Shown piece after piece: positions 44,965 through 55,165 of a DNA stretch of 64,000 bases. The position numbers were made by a program, and so were the translations under genes. Within the stretch, counting starts at the first letter, position 1. Each line of letters starts with the position of its first letter. The notes under the pieces were generated by a model that saw only the letters and a program-made list of their open reading frames with translations, made no database searches and was not told the DNA's origin. The stretch is from Rhodopseudomonas sp. (lineage in GTDB: Bacteria; Pseudomonadota; Alphaproteobacteria; Rhizobiales; Xanthobacteraceae), in contig NZ_JACABA010000001.1 in the NCBI RefSeq assembly GCF_013377015.1, positions 1 to 64,000 on the forward strand, in the 5' to 3' direction.

Positions 44965-45876
44965 TCACCCCTCCCCCGGCAGCGTGGTGCCGGTGACGCG
45001 CGCATACATCCGTGCCACCGAGATATCGTCGTCGCGGCCCATCCCGGACGCCGAGGTCATCAGGAACATCTGCAGCGCAGCCGCCGACACCGGTACCGGG
45101 AATTTGGCGCTGCGCGCCATGTCCTGGATGATGCCGAGGTCCTTGACGAAAATGTCCACCGCGCTACGCGGCGTGTAGTCGCCATCGAGTACATGCGGCA
45201 CGCGATTCTCGAACATCCAGGAATTGCCGGCCGAGGCGGTGATCACCTCATAGACCTTGCGGATGTCGAGGCCTTGCTTAGCTGCGAACGCAATCGCCTC
45301 GGACGCCGCGGCGATGTGCACGCCGGCCAGTAATTGATTGATCATCTTGAAGGCAGCGCCCTGCCCGGCGGCGTCGCCGAGTTCATAGAGCTTGGCCGCC
45401 ATCGCATCCAGCGCCGGCCGCGCGACCGCGAATGCCGCCTTGCTACCGGAGGCTAGGATAGTGAGTTCGCCTTGCGCGGCACGCTGCGCGCCGCCGCTGA
45501 TCGGCGCGTCGAGATAATGCCGGCCGGTGGCCTCGAGCTGTTTGGCCAGCCGCCGCGCCACGTCGGGGTCCATCGTCGCCGAGGACACAAACACTGCGCC
45601 CTGCGCTAGGGTTTCGGCGACGCCGTCCGGACCGAACAGAATGGTTTCGGTCTGCGCGGCATTGACCACCACGCTGACGACGATCTGCGCGTCACGCGCG
45701 GCCACGGCCGGCGTCGCGGCGCCGCGTCCGCCCTCGGCGACGAAGCGGGCGACGCTGGCGGCAGCCATGTCGCAGCCGGTGACGTCGAAGCCGGCGCGGC
45801 GCAGCGAGGTCGCCATGCCGAACCCCATCGAGCCGAGTCCGATCACGGCAACGCGCGGCTTCGCAGATTCGGGCAT
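44965..45876 (-). CDS. ltnD: NAD-dependent threonate dehydrogenase-like protein (LtnD type)
   Basis: The 303-residue enzyme of the 3-hydroxyisobutyrate dehydrogenase family has the Rossmann motif VAVIGLGSMGFGMATSL, LDAPISGGAQRAAQGELT for substrate binding and catalytic Lys in FKMINQLLAGVH. LtnD/DtnD/EdnD members oxidise L- or D-threonate or D-erythronate to the 2-oxo acid at the start of the pathway. The start is the ATG at 45876; the frame extends upstream without support. It diverges from OtnC with an 89-base shared promoter region. Confidence 0.88.
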   Translation of the reverse strand: MPESAKPRVAVIGLGSMGFGMATSLRRAGFDVTGCDMAAASVARFVAEGGRGAATPAVAARDAQIVVSVVVNAAQTETILFGPDGVAETLAQGAVFVSSATMDPDVARRLAKQLEATGRHYLDAPISGGAQRAAQGELTILASGSKAAFAVARPALDAMAAKLYELGDAAGQGAAFKMINQLLAGVHIAAASEAIAFAAKQGLDIRKVYEVITASAGNSWMFENRVPHVLDGDYTPRSAVDIFVKDLGIIQDMARSAKFPVPVSAAALQMFLMTSASGMGRDDDISVARMYARVTGTTLPGEG

Positions 45877-45965
45877 GGGGCGTTTCCTGTTTCGTGGTTG
45901 CCACCTCGATAACACGGCTTGGCCGCGCTGCCAAAGCATGGGAGAAAACCACAAGGGGAAGCGCG

Positions 45966-46628
45966 ATGACCGAATCCAGACTGCGCGAGGAGATCTGCCG
46001 GTTCGGCCGCTCGCTGTTCGAGCGCGGGCTGACGCCGGGCTCATCGGGCAATATCAGCGTGCGCTGCGACGACGGCGGCTGGCTGGTGACGCCGACCAAC
46101 GCCTCGCTGGGCGCGCTCGATCCGGCGAAACTGTCGCGGCTGGCCGCCGACGGCGGCCTCCTCTCCGGCGATCCGCCGACCAAGGAAGTGCCGCTGCACA
46201 GCGCGATCTATCAGACCCGCGGCGGCGCCCGCGCCGTGGTGCATCTGCACTCCACCCACGCGGTGGCGCTGTCGATGCTGCCGGAGATCGATCCGCGTGC
46301 GGCCCTGCCGCCGCTGACGCCCTATTACCTGATGAAATGCGGCACCACCGCGTTGCTGCCGTATTTCCGGCCCGGCGATCCTGCCGTCGCCGACGCCATC
46401 CGCGGCCTTGCCGGCAAATATTCATCGGTGCTGCTGGCCAATCACGGCCCGGTGGTCGCCGGCGACACGCTGGAAGCCGCGGTATTCGCGATCGAGGAAC
46501 TGGAGGAAACCGCCAAGCTCTATCTGCTGCTGCGCGGGCTCAACCCGCGTTACCTTTCGCCGGCGCAGGTGGCTGATTTGAGCAAGACATTCGGGCTGGA
46601 ATTGCCGGAGCATCGGCACGAGGATTGA
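45966..46628 (+). CDS. otnC: Class II aldolase family, OtnC-type 3-oxo-tetronate-4-phosphate decarboxylase
   Basis: The 220-residue protein has the class II aldolase/adducin fold: LTPGSSGNISVRCDDGG, PTKEVPLHSAIYQ with catalytic Glu, VVHLHSTHAVALSML with zinc-binding His residues, and LLANHGPVVAG with a third His. OtnC decarboxylates 3-oxo-tetronate 4-phosphate to dihydroxyacetone phosphate and CO2. It is the last enzyme of the route whose other three members lie on the opposite strand next door. The ATG at 45966 follows GGGGAAG. Confidence 0.9.
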   Translation: MTESRLREEICRFGRSLFERGLTPGSSGNISVRCDDGGWLVTPTNASLGALDPAKLSRLAADGGLLSGDPPTKEVPLHSAIYQTRGGARAVVHLHSTHAVALSMLPEIDPRAALPPLTPYYLMKCGTTALLPYFRPGDPAVADAIRGLAGKYSSVLLANHGPVVAGDTLEAAVFAIEELEETAKLYLLLRGLNPRYLSPAQVADLSKTFGLELPEHRHED

Positions 46629-46633
46629 GAATT

Positions 46634-46745
46634 CGTCATTGCGAGCCAACGAACCGGCGCATAGCGCCGGTTCGTTGAGCGAGGCAATCCAGTGGCGACA
46701 AGAGAAAACTGGATTGCTTCGTCGCAAGAGCTCTTCGCAATGACG
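46634..46745. repeat. Family A palindromic repeat, long form
   Basis: It has standard ends and arms. The inner hairpin CAACGAACCGGCG / CGCCGGTTCGTTG is fully paired and differs in sequence from the same hairpin in other copies. Confidence 0.85.
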
Positions 46746-46758
46746 TGGAGAGGCCGGC

Positions 46759-47045
46759 ATGAAGCAACCATGGGTCTACATCGTCGCCAGCAAGCGAAAC
46801 GGGACGCTCTATGCCGGTGTCACGTCGAATCTGCCGAAACGCGCCTTCGAACACCGCGAGGGGCTGGTATCGGGATTCTCGAAGAAATACGGCTGCAAGA
46901 TGCTGGTGTGGTACGAGGCGCATGACGACATGGTGGAGCCATTGCCCGAGAAAAGCAGATCAAGGCCGGCAGCCGCGCCAAGAAATTGGCGCTGATTGAA
47001 AGTCTCAATCCCGACTGGAACGATCTGTACGATACCCTGATTTGA
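46759..47045 (+). pseudogene. GIY-YIG nuclease family gene with a frameshift
   Basis: The first part encodes PWVYIVASKRNGTLYAGVTS and NLPKRAFEHREG, the GIY-YIG core. After VEP the frame goes off into a short unrelated tail. Shifting the frame near 46941 restores AIAREKQIKAGSRAKKLALI and SLNPDWNDLYDTLI, then TGA at 47045, which is the normal C-terminus of these small (about 95 residue) YhbQ/UPF0213-type proteins. One missing base, GAG(G)CCATT, explains it. The gene is a single-base frameshift pseudogene unless this is a sequencing error. Family A repeats lie on both sides. Confidence 0.85.
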
Positions 47046-47060
47046 TTACAGCCCATGCAA

Positions 47061-47168
47061 CGTCATCGCGAGCCGAGGGCGGCGCGAAGCGCCGTCCGAC
47101 AGCGAAGCAATCCAGGGGCAGCAAGCATGGACTGGATTGCTTCGTCGCAAGAGCTCCTCGCAATGACG
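47061..47168. repeat. Family A palindromic repeat, long form
   Basis: The left end reads CGTCATCGCGAGCCGAGG and the right end CTCGCAATGACG. The inner hairpin GGGCGGCGC-gaa-GCGCCGTCC keeps pairing through one G-T wobble. Confidence 0.85.
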
Positions 47169-47190
47169 AACTCTGGCGTATCGAACGCAG

Positions 47191-47878
<688 letters not shown>

Positions 47879-47895
<17 letters not shown>

Positions 47896-48613
47896 GACGA
47901 TCTCCCAGATAGGCACTGATGACTTTCGCATCGCGGACGATGTCGGCGGGCTTGCCCTCGACCAGCACCTTGCCGAGATCGAGCACGATGGCGCGATCGA
48001 CCAGCGGCATGACGATTTCCATCACATGTTCGACCATCAGCACAGTGACGCCGGTGGCGCGCACCCGGCGCACCAGTTCGACGCCGGTCTGCGCCTCGAT
48101 CGGCGTCAACCCGGTGAGGCATTCGTCGAGCAGCAGCAACTTCGGTTCAGTGGCGAGCGCGCGGGCGACTTCGAGGCGGCGCTTCTCGGACGGAATGAGT
48201 TGGCTGGCGAGCACGTCGGCGCGGGCGTCCAAGCCGCAGAATTCCAGCACCTGATGCGCCTTGCGGCGGGCGTCGCGCATCACCGTGGTGCGAATCAGCC
48301 CACCGACGATGACATTGTCGATCACCGTCATGGTCTCGAAACTCTTCACCACCTGGAAGGTGCGGGCGATGCCGCGCTGACAGCGGTCCGCCGCCGGCAA
48401 TCGCGTCACATCTTCGCCATTGAACCAGATCGAGCCCTGGGTCGGCGGCAGCACGCCGGCGATCAGGTTGAACAGCGTCGACTTGCCGGCACCGTTCGGC
48501 CCGATCAGGCCGACGATCTCCCCTCGCTCGACCGAAATCGAGATATCGCTGTTGGCGATCAGGCCGCCAAAACGCTGCCAGACGCCGCGGGTTTCCAAGA
48601 GCGGCGCGGTCAT
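47879..48613 (-). CDS. livG: Branched-chain-type ABC transporter ATPase LivG
   Basis: The 244-residue ATPase has Walker [30 protein letters not shown] and Walker [14 protein letters not shown]. The ABC signature is degenerate: [15 protein letters not shown] in place of the usual LAYGQQRRLEIAR. In a LivG/LivF heterodimer this would leave one ATP site non-standard. It overlaps livM by 4 bases (ATGA) and livF by 17 bases. A longer frame upstream is a shadow through livM. Confidence 0.92.
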
Positions 48614-49587
48614 CGCGACACCTCCTTGCGCTTGCGCGAGAACAGGCCGATCAGGCCTTCCGGCCGCGCCAGCGAGATCAGCACGATCACCGTGCCGTAG
48701 AGAATGAGATCGACGCCGCGACCGGAGCCGCCGATGAAGGAGCGGGTCAGTTCGGTCAGCGGAATCAGGATCACCGCGCCGAGCACCGGCCCCCACAGCG
48801 TGCCGATGCCGCCCAGCACGGCCGGCAGCGCCATCAGCAGCGAGAACTGGAAGCTCATCACGCTTTCCGGATCGATGTAGGAGACGAATTGCGCATAGAA
48901 CGCGCCGCCGATCGCGGTCAGGAACGCCGACACCGCCGCGGCACCCATCTTGGAATTGAACACCACCACCCCGAGGCTTTCGGCGGCGTCCGGATTGTCC
49001 TTCACCGCGCGCCACCAATAGCCCCATTTGGAATCTTCCAGCCACCAGGTGATCAGCCAGGCGACGCAGCAGAACACCAGGGCGAAATAGAAGAACGGCA
49101 GCTTGGAGCGGGTGAACTGGAATCTCAGCCAGCTGTCGCCGCGCACCGGAATGTCGATGCCGAGCGCAGCACCGGCCCAATCCCAATTGTGGAACAGCAA
49201 CAGGCCGATCTCGGCGATGACGATGGTGGCGATGACGAAATAATGCCCGCGCAGCCGGAACGTCGGATAGCCCAGCGCCATCGCGATCAGCGCCGAGATG
49301 GTGCCGCCGCCGAGCATGCCGAACCATGGCAGCACGCCGAACTTGGTGAACAGCAGCGTCGTGGTGTAGGCGCCGAGCCCGAAATACAGCGCATGGCCGA
49401 GCGAGATCTGGCCGCAATAGCCGCCGAGGATGTTCCAGGCCTGTGACAGCGCCGCATACATCAGGGTCAGCACCATGATGTTCTGGACGTAGACATCCTT
49501 GATCACGAACGGCGCGCAGGCCGCCAATGCGGCGAGCACGAAGGCCACGATCAGGTCACGACGGCGGCGCTGGGCAAAGCTCTCCAT
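48610..49587 (-). CDS. livM: Branched-chain-type ABC transporter permease LivM
   Basis: The 325-residue permease has about nine to ten membrane helices. LivM motifs are [21 protein letters not shown] and [17 protein letters not shown] in the coupling loop. It forms the channel with LivH, whose stop overlaps this start by 1 base. It belongs to the fully unfused second importer in this window. Confidence 0.92.
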   Translation of the reverse strand: MESFAQRRRRDLIVAFVLAALAACAPFVIKDVYVQNIMVLTLMYAALSQAWNILGGYCGQISLGHALYFGLGAYTTTLLFTKFGVLPWFGMLGGGTISALIAMALGYPTFRLRGHYFVIATIVIAEIGLLLFHNWDWAGAALGIDIPVRGDSWLRFQFTRSKLPFFYFALVFCCVAWLITWWLEDSKWGYWWRAVKDNPDAAESLGVVVFNSKMGAAAVSAFLTAIGGAFYAQFVSYIDPESVMSFQFSLLMALPAVLGGIGTLWGPVLGAVILIPLTELTRSFIGGSGRGVDLILYGTVIVLISLARPEGLIGLFSRKRKEVSR

Positions 49588-50465
49588 CAGATCGATCCGA
49601 ACAGGCCACGCGGCCGGATGAAAACAACGAGCAGATAGACGGCGTAGATGCCGACCGATTTCAGCGACGGCGGCAACAGTAGCGCGGTCGAGGCCTCGAC
49701 CAGGCCGACGATGATGCCGCCGGCGAAGGCGCCGAACACGCTGCCGAAGCCGCCGAGCGCCACCGTCACATAGGCGATCAGCGCGAACGAGGCGCCGACA
49801 TCTGGATAGATATAGAAGAACATCGCCATGATCGCGCCGGCGAGGCCAACCAACGCGCCGCCCAGTCCCCAGCCGAGCGCGAACACCTTGTTCTTGTCGA
49901 TCCCGACCAGCGCTACCGCGCCGGCGTCCTCGCGGGTCGCTTCCAGCGCGCGGCCGAAATCGGTCTTCTTGATGAAGAAATACAAGGCGCCGAACGCGGC
50001 GATCGACACCAGCGCGCCAACCAGTTGCGGCACCGGCAGGAATACGCCGCCGAGCGAGATGGTTTTGCCGCCGAGCCAGGATTGGGTGATGCTGCGATAG
50101 TCCGGGGTGAAGAAGTATTGCGCCAGCCCGCGCATCAGGATTGCGAGGCCGAAGGTGGTGAAGATCTGCACCATGCCGATATTGGTCTTGGCCCGCATCG
50201 CAAACCGCACCACCACCAGATAGATCACGGCGCCGAACACGAACATCGCCGCCGCCACCAGGGGCGCCGCCAGCAACGGGTCGATCGCGAAGAACGCGAA
50301 CAGGAAGAAGCTGATATACATCGCCAGCATCAGGAACTCGCCATGGGCGAAGTTGGTGACGTCCATCAGCCCGAAGATCAGCGCCAGTCCGACCGCGATC
50401 AGGCCGTACAGCAGCCCCATCAGTAGGCCGCTGGCGAGAGACTGGATGATGGTGGCGGTGGTCAA
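49587..50465 (-). CDS. livH: Branched-chain-type ABC transporter permease LivH
   Basis: The 292-residue permease has GLALIFGLMDVTNFAHGEFLMLAMY at helices 1-2 and FGRALEATREDAGAVALVGI as coupling loop. The start is TTG with a CGGAG sequence about 9 bases upstream; no better ATG is available. It is followed without a gap by livM. A family A repeat separates it from the binding-protein gene upstream. Confidence 0.92.
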   Translation of the reverse strand: MTTATIIQSLASGLLMGLLYGLIAVGLALIFGLMDVTNFAHGEFLMLAMYISFFLFAFFAIDPLLAAPLVAAAMFVFGAVIYLVVVRFAMRAKTNIGMVQIFTTFGLAILMRGLAQYFFTPDYRSITQSWLGGKTISLGGVFLPVPQLVGALVSIAAFGALYFFIKKTDFGRALEATREDAGAVALVGIDKNKVFALGWGLGGALVGLAGAIMAMFFYIYPDVGASFALIAYVTVALGGFGSVFGAFAGGIIVGLVEASTALLLPPSLKSVGIYAVYLLVVFIRPRGLFGSI

Positions 50466-50498
50466 AGCGCGTGCTCCGGGGTGAATTCAGCAGACGGG

Positions 50499-50579
50499 CG
50501 TCATTGCGAGGAGCTGTTGCGACGAAGCAATCCAGTCTGTGCTTGGTTCACTGGATTGCTTCGCTTCGCTCGCAATGAC
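50499..50579. repeat. Family A palindromic repeat, short form
   Basis: CGTCATTGCGAGGAG and TTCGCTCGCAATGAC ends enclose GAAGCAATCCAG/CTGGATTGCTTC without the extra inner hairpin. It lies inside the operon between livK and livH. Confidence 0.85.
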
Positions 50580-50621
50580 TTGGAGAACGCGCGTTCGATA
50601 TCCGCGCGCGCAGTCGTCACT

Positions 50622-51866
50622 TTACGGCATCGGCCAGATCGCCTCGGCGACCGCGGCCTGCGGCGGGGCGATGGTGACGAACTTGCCGCCATTGTATTGC
50701 AGCAGCACCGGATCGGCGAAGTTGTTCTGGCCCATCTCGTCAAACTTGACGCGCGCCCACGGCATGATGGTCTGCTCGCCCGGCATGTCGGTGGCGACCA
50801 GCGCTTCGCGGATCTTGTCGCCGTCGGTGGATTTGGCACGGTTGATGGCGTCGGCCATCACGATCAGGCCCATGAATTGCCGCGACGAGTAATCGTTGAA
50901 ATCCTTGCCCGACTTCGCCTTGTACATGTCGTTGATCTTGCCGACCATCGGCCGCTTGGCGGCGAGATCGAGCGAGAACGAACCGCGCGAGATCACGCCC
51001 GGAATCTTGTCGCCGACCGCGTCATACAGCGCCTTTTCCGAAAAGCCGGCGTCCTGGGCGACGATGTTCTTGGCCTTGTAGCCGAGCTCGCCCATGGTCT
51101 TGATCAGCAGAATTCCGTCGGTGGTGTAGCTCGACGGCATCAGCACGTCGGCGTCGGCGGCCTTGAGCTGCTGCACCTCGGCAGTGAGCGACGGCGAATT
51201 GGCGCGGTACTTGATATCGGCGACCACCTTGTAGCCGCGGTCGGCGGCGAGCTTGAGCTGTGCATTGGACGAATCCGTGCCGAAGATGGTGTCCTCGTGG
51301 AACAGCGCCAGAGTCTCGATCTTCTGGCCCTTCTTTTTCTGCGCGTCGAAGAAGTCGAACATCGCGGTGGAGAACATTTCGTCATGGGGTGCCGCGCGGA
51401 AGTAGAACTTCAGGCCGCGGCGATGCAGGCTCGGCGAGGAATTGTCGGCGGAGATGAACGGGATCGAGTAGCGCTCGCAGATCTGACTGACGGTGACGGC
51501 GACCGAACTCTGGTAGGTGCCGACGATGGCGCAAACCTTCTCCTGCGTGATCAGGCGCTCGGCCTCGGCGCGGCCCTTCTGCGGGTCGGCCTGATGGTCA
51601 GCAAACACCAGCCGAACCTTGGCGCCGCCAAGGCCGGGCAAGCCCTCGCCCCTCGCCAGCGGCAGATCGAAATCGTGTTTCTCGTTGATCAGTTCGGCGG
51701 CGGTCGCGAACGCCTTTTGCGCATCGACGCCGATCTGCGCGCTGGCGCCGGACAGCGGATAGATCACGCCGATCACAACTTCGCTGGTTTGCGCGCGGGC
51801 GGCGAGCGGCAACAGCGCGGCAACGGCTGCACCTCCGAGAACGACGTTTCGGCGATTGATGGTCAT
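50622..51866 (-). CDS. ABC transporter substrate-binding protein (LivK type)
   Basis: The 414-residue protein starts with a twin-arginine-type signal (INRRNVVLGGAAVAALLPLA, cleavage near ARAQT). It then has VVIGVIYPLSGASAQIGVDA, EAERLITQEKVCAIVGTYQS and FISADNSSPSLHRRG. It is the periplasmic receptor of the second Liv importer. The ATG at 51866 is where the signal begins; the frame extends upstream without support. The gene upstream encodes a DUF1445 protein, which hints at an amino-acid-like or cyclic amide ligand, but this is weak. Confidence 0.92.
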   Translation of the reverse strand: MTINRRNVVLGGAAVAALLPLAARAQTSEVVIGVIYPLSGASAQIGVDAQKAFATAAELINEKHDFDLPLARGEGLPGLGGAKVRLVFADHQADPQKGRAEAERLITQEKVCAIVGTYQSSVAVTVSQICERYSIPFISADNSSPSLHRRGLKFYFRAAPHDEMFSTAMFDFFDAQKKKGQKIETLALFHEDTIFGTDSSNAQLKLAADRGYKVVADIKYRANSPSLTAEVQQLKAADADVLMPSSYTTDGILLIKTMGELGYKAKNIVAQDAGFSEKALYDAVGDKIPGVISRGSFSLDLAAKRPMVGKINDMYKAKSGKDFNDYSSRQFMGLIVMADAINRAKSTDGDKIREALVATDMPGEQTIMPWARVKFDEMGQNNFADPVLLQYNGGKFVTIAPPQAAVAEAIWPMP

Positions 51867-51924
51867 GGTGTGATCCTTCTGCTGCGGAACTATCGATGAG
51901 ATAGTTCCGGTCGGAGTGAAAGCC

Positions 51925-52743
51925 TCAAAGAACGGCAAGGTGCTTGTTCTTGAGGTCGGTGACAAGCATCAATCCGGGCGCGTGGGTGATCGCGAACGGT
52001 ACGCGCGCCGCGGCGATGACCGCTTGCGGCGTGACTCCACAGGCCCAGAACACGGGAAGTTCGTCGGCGTTGATCGTTACAGCATCGCCGTAATCCGGTT
52101 TCGCCAGATCGGCGATGCCGATCGATTGCGGCAGGCCGAGATGCACTGGCGCGCCATGCACCGCGGGAAACCGCGAGGTGATCTGCACCGCGCGGATCGC
52201 GTCCTTCGGTTTGAATGGCCGCATCGACACCACCATCGGCCCGGCAAACGGCCCGGCCGGCGCACAGGCGATGTTGGTGCGGTACATCGGCACGCGCACC
52301 TTTTGCTCGATGTGGCGGATCGGCAGATCGTCCGCCATCAGCGCTTCTTCGAACGAGAACGAGCAGCCGATCACGAACGCGACCAGATCGTCGCGCCAGT
52401 GCGCCATTATGTCGGTGGGCTCCTCGATCAGTTCGCCGTCGCGCCAAACCCGGTAGCGCGGCAGGTCGGTGCGGATGTCGAGGTCGATGCCGAGCAAGGG
52501 AATCTTCGGGTCACCGACGTCCGACATGCCGATGATCGGGCACGGCTTCGGATTGAGCTGGCAGAACCGGTGAAACGCCGAGGCGAGCTTTTCCGGCAAG
52601 ATAGCCAGGTTGCCCTGGACGAAGCCGGGCGCGACTCCAGCGGTGTTTTCGGCATCGCCGGCGCGGCAGGCCAGCCGGGCCTGATACGACGGAAGCGCCG
52701 TCTCAACGCCCCTGAACTGCTGCTCTGCCGCAAAAACAGTCAT
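51925..52743 (-). CDS. Putative hydro-lyase, DUF1445 / D-glutamate cyclase family
   Basis: The 272-residue protein shows the family's stretches: [75 protein letters not shown] and [11 protein letters not shown] with LMLVTDLKN. Bacterial members are annotated as hydro-lyases; the mammalian relative converts D-glutamate to 5-oxo-D-proline. It is the first gene of the second Liv operon (58 bases before livK), so its substrate may be the imported compound. It diverges from a LysR regulator. Confidence 0.88.
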   Translation of the reverse strand: MTVFAAEQQFRGVETALPSYQARLACRAGDAENTAGVAPGFVQGNLAILPEKLASAFHRFCQLNPKPCPIIGMSDVGDPKIPLLGIDLDIRTDLPRYRVWRDGELIEEPTDIMAHWRDDLVAFVIGCSFSFEEALMADDLPIRHIEQKVRVPMYRTNIACAPAGPFAGPMVVSMRPFKPKDAIRAVQITSRFPAVHGAPVHLGLPQSIGIADLAKPDYGDAVTINADELPVFWACGVTPQAVIAAARVPFAITHAPGLMLVTDLKNKHLAVL

Positions 52744-52820
52744 CAGATTTCCCTGCCTAGTATCTCGACAGCAATGGAGCGCAGGCTTACTATAATGTCT
52801 AATCTTCGTTTTTGATCATA

Positions 52821-52843
52821 ATCGATAAATTGTATTTATCGAT
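52821..52843. promoter_or_regulatory. Candidate LysR operator
   Basis: ATCGATAAA, five bases TTGTA, then TTTATCGAT form a perfect 9-base inverted repeat in an AT-rich stretch 15 bases before the LysR start. It sits between divergent genes, the classic place for a LysR box that both represses its own gene and activates the neighbour. Binding is inferred. Confidence 0.6.
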
Positions 52844-52858
52844 TGGCGGAGGCCCCAA

Positions 52859-53833
52859 ATGGTGGACTTCAAGGCGATCGAGACTTTCCTCTGGGTGGTG
52901 ACGCTCGGCAGTTTCCGCGGCGCCGCGCACAAACTCAACACCACGCAGCCGGCGATTTCGCAGCGGATCGCGCAGCTCGAGACCGAGCTCGGCGTCCGGC
53001 TGCTGCAGCGCGACCATCGGATGGCGTCGCCGACGCCGAGCGGCCGGCAGATGATGGTCTACGCCGAAAAGCTGATCGGGCTGCGCAGCGAGATGCTGGC
53101 GGTGGTCGGCGATCGCTCGGCGGTGCGCGGCGTGCTGCGGCTCGGCGTCGCCGAGACCATCGTGCACACTTGGCTGCCGCGGCTGATCGAAAGCGTCAAT
53201 CGCGCCTACCCGAACCTGTCGCTGGAAATCGAGGTCGACATCACGCCGAATTTGCGCGCCCGGCTGCTGGCGCAGGAGATCGAGCTCGCGTTCCTGCTCG
53301 GTCCGCTGACCGCGTCCACCGTGCGCAACCGCGAGCTGTGCGACTATCCAATCGGATTTCTCGCGAGCCCCAAGCTCGGGCTCGGGCACGGCAGGCTGAC
53401 CGTCAATGAGCTCGCGAAATTCCCGATCATCACCTTCCCGCGCAAGACCCAGCCCTACGAGATCGTGCGCTCGCTGTTCAATCGGCCGGAGCTGCCGCCG
53501 ATCCGGCTGCACGCCTCGGCCTCGCTCGGCACCGTGATTCACATGGCGATCGAGGGGCTCGGCATCGCGGTGATCCCGACCGCGATCGTCGAGGCCCAAC
53601 TCGCCGATGGCCGACTGCAATTGCTGACGACCGATCTGCGGATCCCGCCGCTGACATTTACGGCGAGCTGGCTGGCCTCGCCAGATACGGTCGCGGTCGA
53701 GCGCGTCGCCGAACTCGCCGGTGAAATCGCGCATGCCGGCGGATTCACCAGCGCCACCGAGCCCAGCCCCAAGATCGATCGTGAACCTCCGCGCGCGCGG
53801 GCGCCGCGCGGCAAGCCGGTGCCGATCAGTTGA
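52859..53833 (+). CDS. LysR-family transcriptional regulator
   Basis: The 324-residue regulator has an N-terminal winged helix (FKAIETFLWVVTLGSFRGAA, LNTTQPAISQRIAQLE) and a LysR substrate domain from about residue 90 (GVLRLGVAETIVHTWLPRL, IEGLGIAVIPTAIVE). It diverges from the DUF1445-liv operon over a 115-base gap holding a perfect inverted repeat, and precedes an amidohydrolase gene on its own strand. It probably activates the transporter operon in response to its substrate. GGAGG precedes the ATG. Confidence 0.92.
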   Translation: MVDFKAIETFLWVVTLGSFRGAAHKLNTTQPAISQRIAQLETELGVRLLQRDHRMASPTPSGRQMMVYAEKLIGLRSEMLAVVGDRSAVRGVLRLGVAETIVHTWLPRLIESVNRAYPNLSLEIEVDITPNLRARLLAQEIELAFLLGPLTASTVRNRELCDYPIGFLASPKLGLGHGRLTVNELAKFPIITFPRKTQPYEIVRSLFNRPELPPIRLHASASLGTVIHMAIEGLGIAVIPTAIVEAQLADGRLQLLTTDLRIPPLTFTASWLASPDTVAVERVAELAGEIAHAGGFTSATEPSPKIDREPPRARAPRGKPVPIS

Positions 53834-53905
53834 CGCGCCGGCTCCGGCGGCTCATTGACTAAGGCCTCCTCCCCGACGCGCGGCAACAGGATTTCGGACA
53901 CACGC

Positions 53906-55156
53906 ATGAGCAAACTTGCTTCCAACCTGCAGATCGATTCCGCCCGGCTTTGGAGCACCATCCATGACACCGCGAAGTTCGGCGCCACGCCGAAGGGCGG
54001 CGTGCGGCGGCTGACACTCGGGCCTGAGGACAAGCTGGTCCGCGACTGGTTCCGCGCCGCCTGCGAAGCCGCTGGCTGCGAGGTCCAGATCGACGCGCTG
54101 GGCAACATGTTCGCGCTGCGCCGTGGCCGCGACATGTCGAAGCCTCCGGTCGGGCTCGGTTCGCATCTCGACACCCAGCCGACCGGCGGCAAGTTCGACG
54201 GCGTTCTGGGCACGCTGGCCGCGCTGGAAGTGCTGCGCACGCTGAACGACGCCAGTATCGAAACCGAGTTGCCGCTGTGCGTGGCAAACTGGACCAACGA
54301 GGAAGGCTCGCGCTTCGCGCCGGCGATGATGGGCTCGGCGGCCTATGTCGGCGACTTCACGGTCGAGGACATTCTTTCGCGCAAGGACGCAGCCGGGATC
54401 AGCGTCGCGGAAGCGCTGGACTCGATCGGTTATCGCGGCGACAGCGCCGTGGGCACGCAGAAATTCACCAGCTTCATCGAGCTGCACATCGAGCAGGGCC
54501 CAATCCTGGAGGCCGAAAGCAAGGCCATCGGGGTGGTCGATTCCGGCCAGGGTGTGCTGTGGTACGACGGCAAGATCACCGGCTTCGAAAGCCATGCCGG
54601 CTCGACGCCAATGCAGCTGCGCCGCGATGCGCTGGCGACGCTTTCGGAGATCGTGCTGGCGGTGGAACGGATCGCAATCGAGCTCGGCCCCAACGCCGTT
54701 GGCACCGTCGGCGAAGCGGTGATCGCCGCACCGTCACGCAACGTCATTCCCGGCGAGATCGCCTTCACAATCGACACCCGCAGCGCGGATGCGGCGATCA
54801 TGGATGCGCTCGACCAGCGCATCCGCGCCGCCGCGGCCGAGATCGCGACGCGCCGCAAGGTCGAGGTCGCGCTCGACCTTTTGTGGCGCAAGCCGCCGAC
54901 CCGTTTCGACCCAAAGCTGGTCGATGCGGTGGAAATCGCCGCCAAGGAACTCGGCTACAGCAACCGCCGCATCACCTCGGGCGCCGGCCACGACGCCTGC
55001 AACCTGAATACAAAGATGCCGGTGGCGATGATCTTCGTGCCGTGCAAGGACGGCGTCAGCCACAACGAGCTGGAGGACGCCACCCAGCCCGATTGCAGCG
55101 CCGGCGCCAACGTGCTGCTGCACACCGTGCTGGCGCTGGCCGGCGTGGCAAAATAG
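53906..55156 (+). CDS. M20-family amidohydrolase (N-carbamoyl-L-amino-acid hydrolase/allantoate amidohydrolase type)
   Basis: The 416-residue metalloenzyme has GLGSHLDTQPTGGKFDGVLG (metal His/Asp), NWTNEEGSRFAPAMMGS (catalytic and metal Glu), ELHIEQGPILE (metal His) and SGAGHDACNLN (last metal His). The family hydrolyses N-carbamoyl amino acids, ureidoglycolate/allantoate or beta-ureidopropionate. The ATG at 53906 marks the start of similarity. It precedes a D-2-hydroxyacid dehydrogenase by 9 bases. The combination suggests breakdown of an amide or ureido compound; which one is not known. Confidence 0.9.
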   Translation: MSKLASNLQIDSARLWSTIHDTAKFGATPKGGVRRLTLGPEDKLVRDWFRAACEAAGCEVQIDALGNMFALRRGRDMSKPPVGLGSHLDTQPTGGKFDGVLGTLAALEVLRTLNDASIETELPLCVANWTNEEGSRFAPAMMGSAAYVGDFTVEDILSRKDAAGISVAEALDSIGYRGDSAVGTQKFTSFIELHIEQGPILEAESKAIGVVDSGQGVLWYDGKITGFESHAGSTPMQLRRDALATLSEIVLAVERIAIELGPNAVGTVGEAVIAAPSRNVIPGEIAFTIDTRSADAAIMDALDQRIRAAAAEIATRRKVEVALDLLWRKPPTRFDPKLVDAVEIAAKELGYSNRRITSGAGHDACNLNTKMPVAMIFVPCKDGVSHNELEDATQPDCSAGANVLLHTVLALAGVAK

Positions 55157-55165
55157 GAAACGCCG

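Noticed and set aside
48614-49417. N-terminal extension of the livG frame
   Set aside because: It overlaps livM in another frame; the ATPase begins at 48613.
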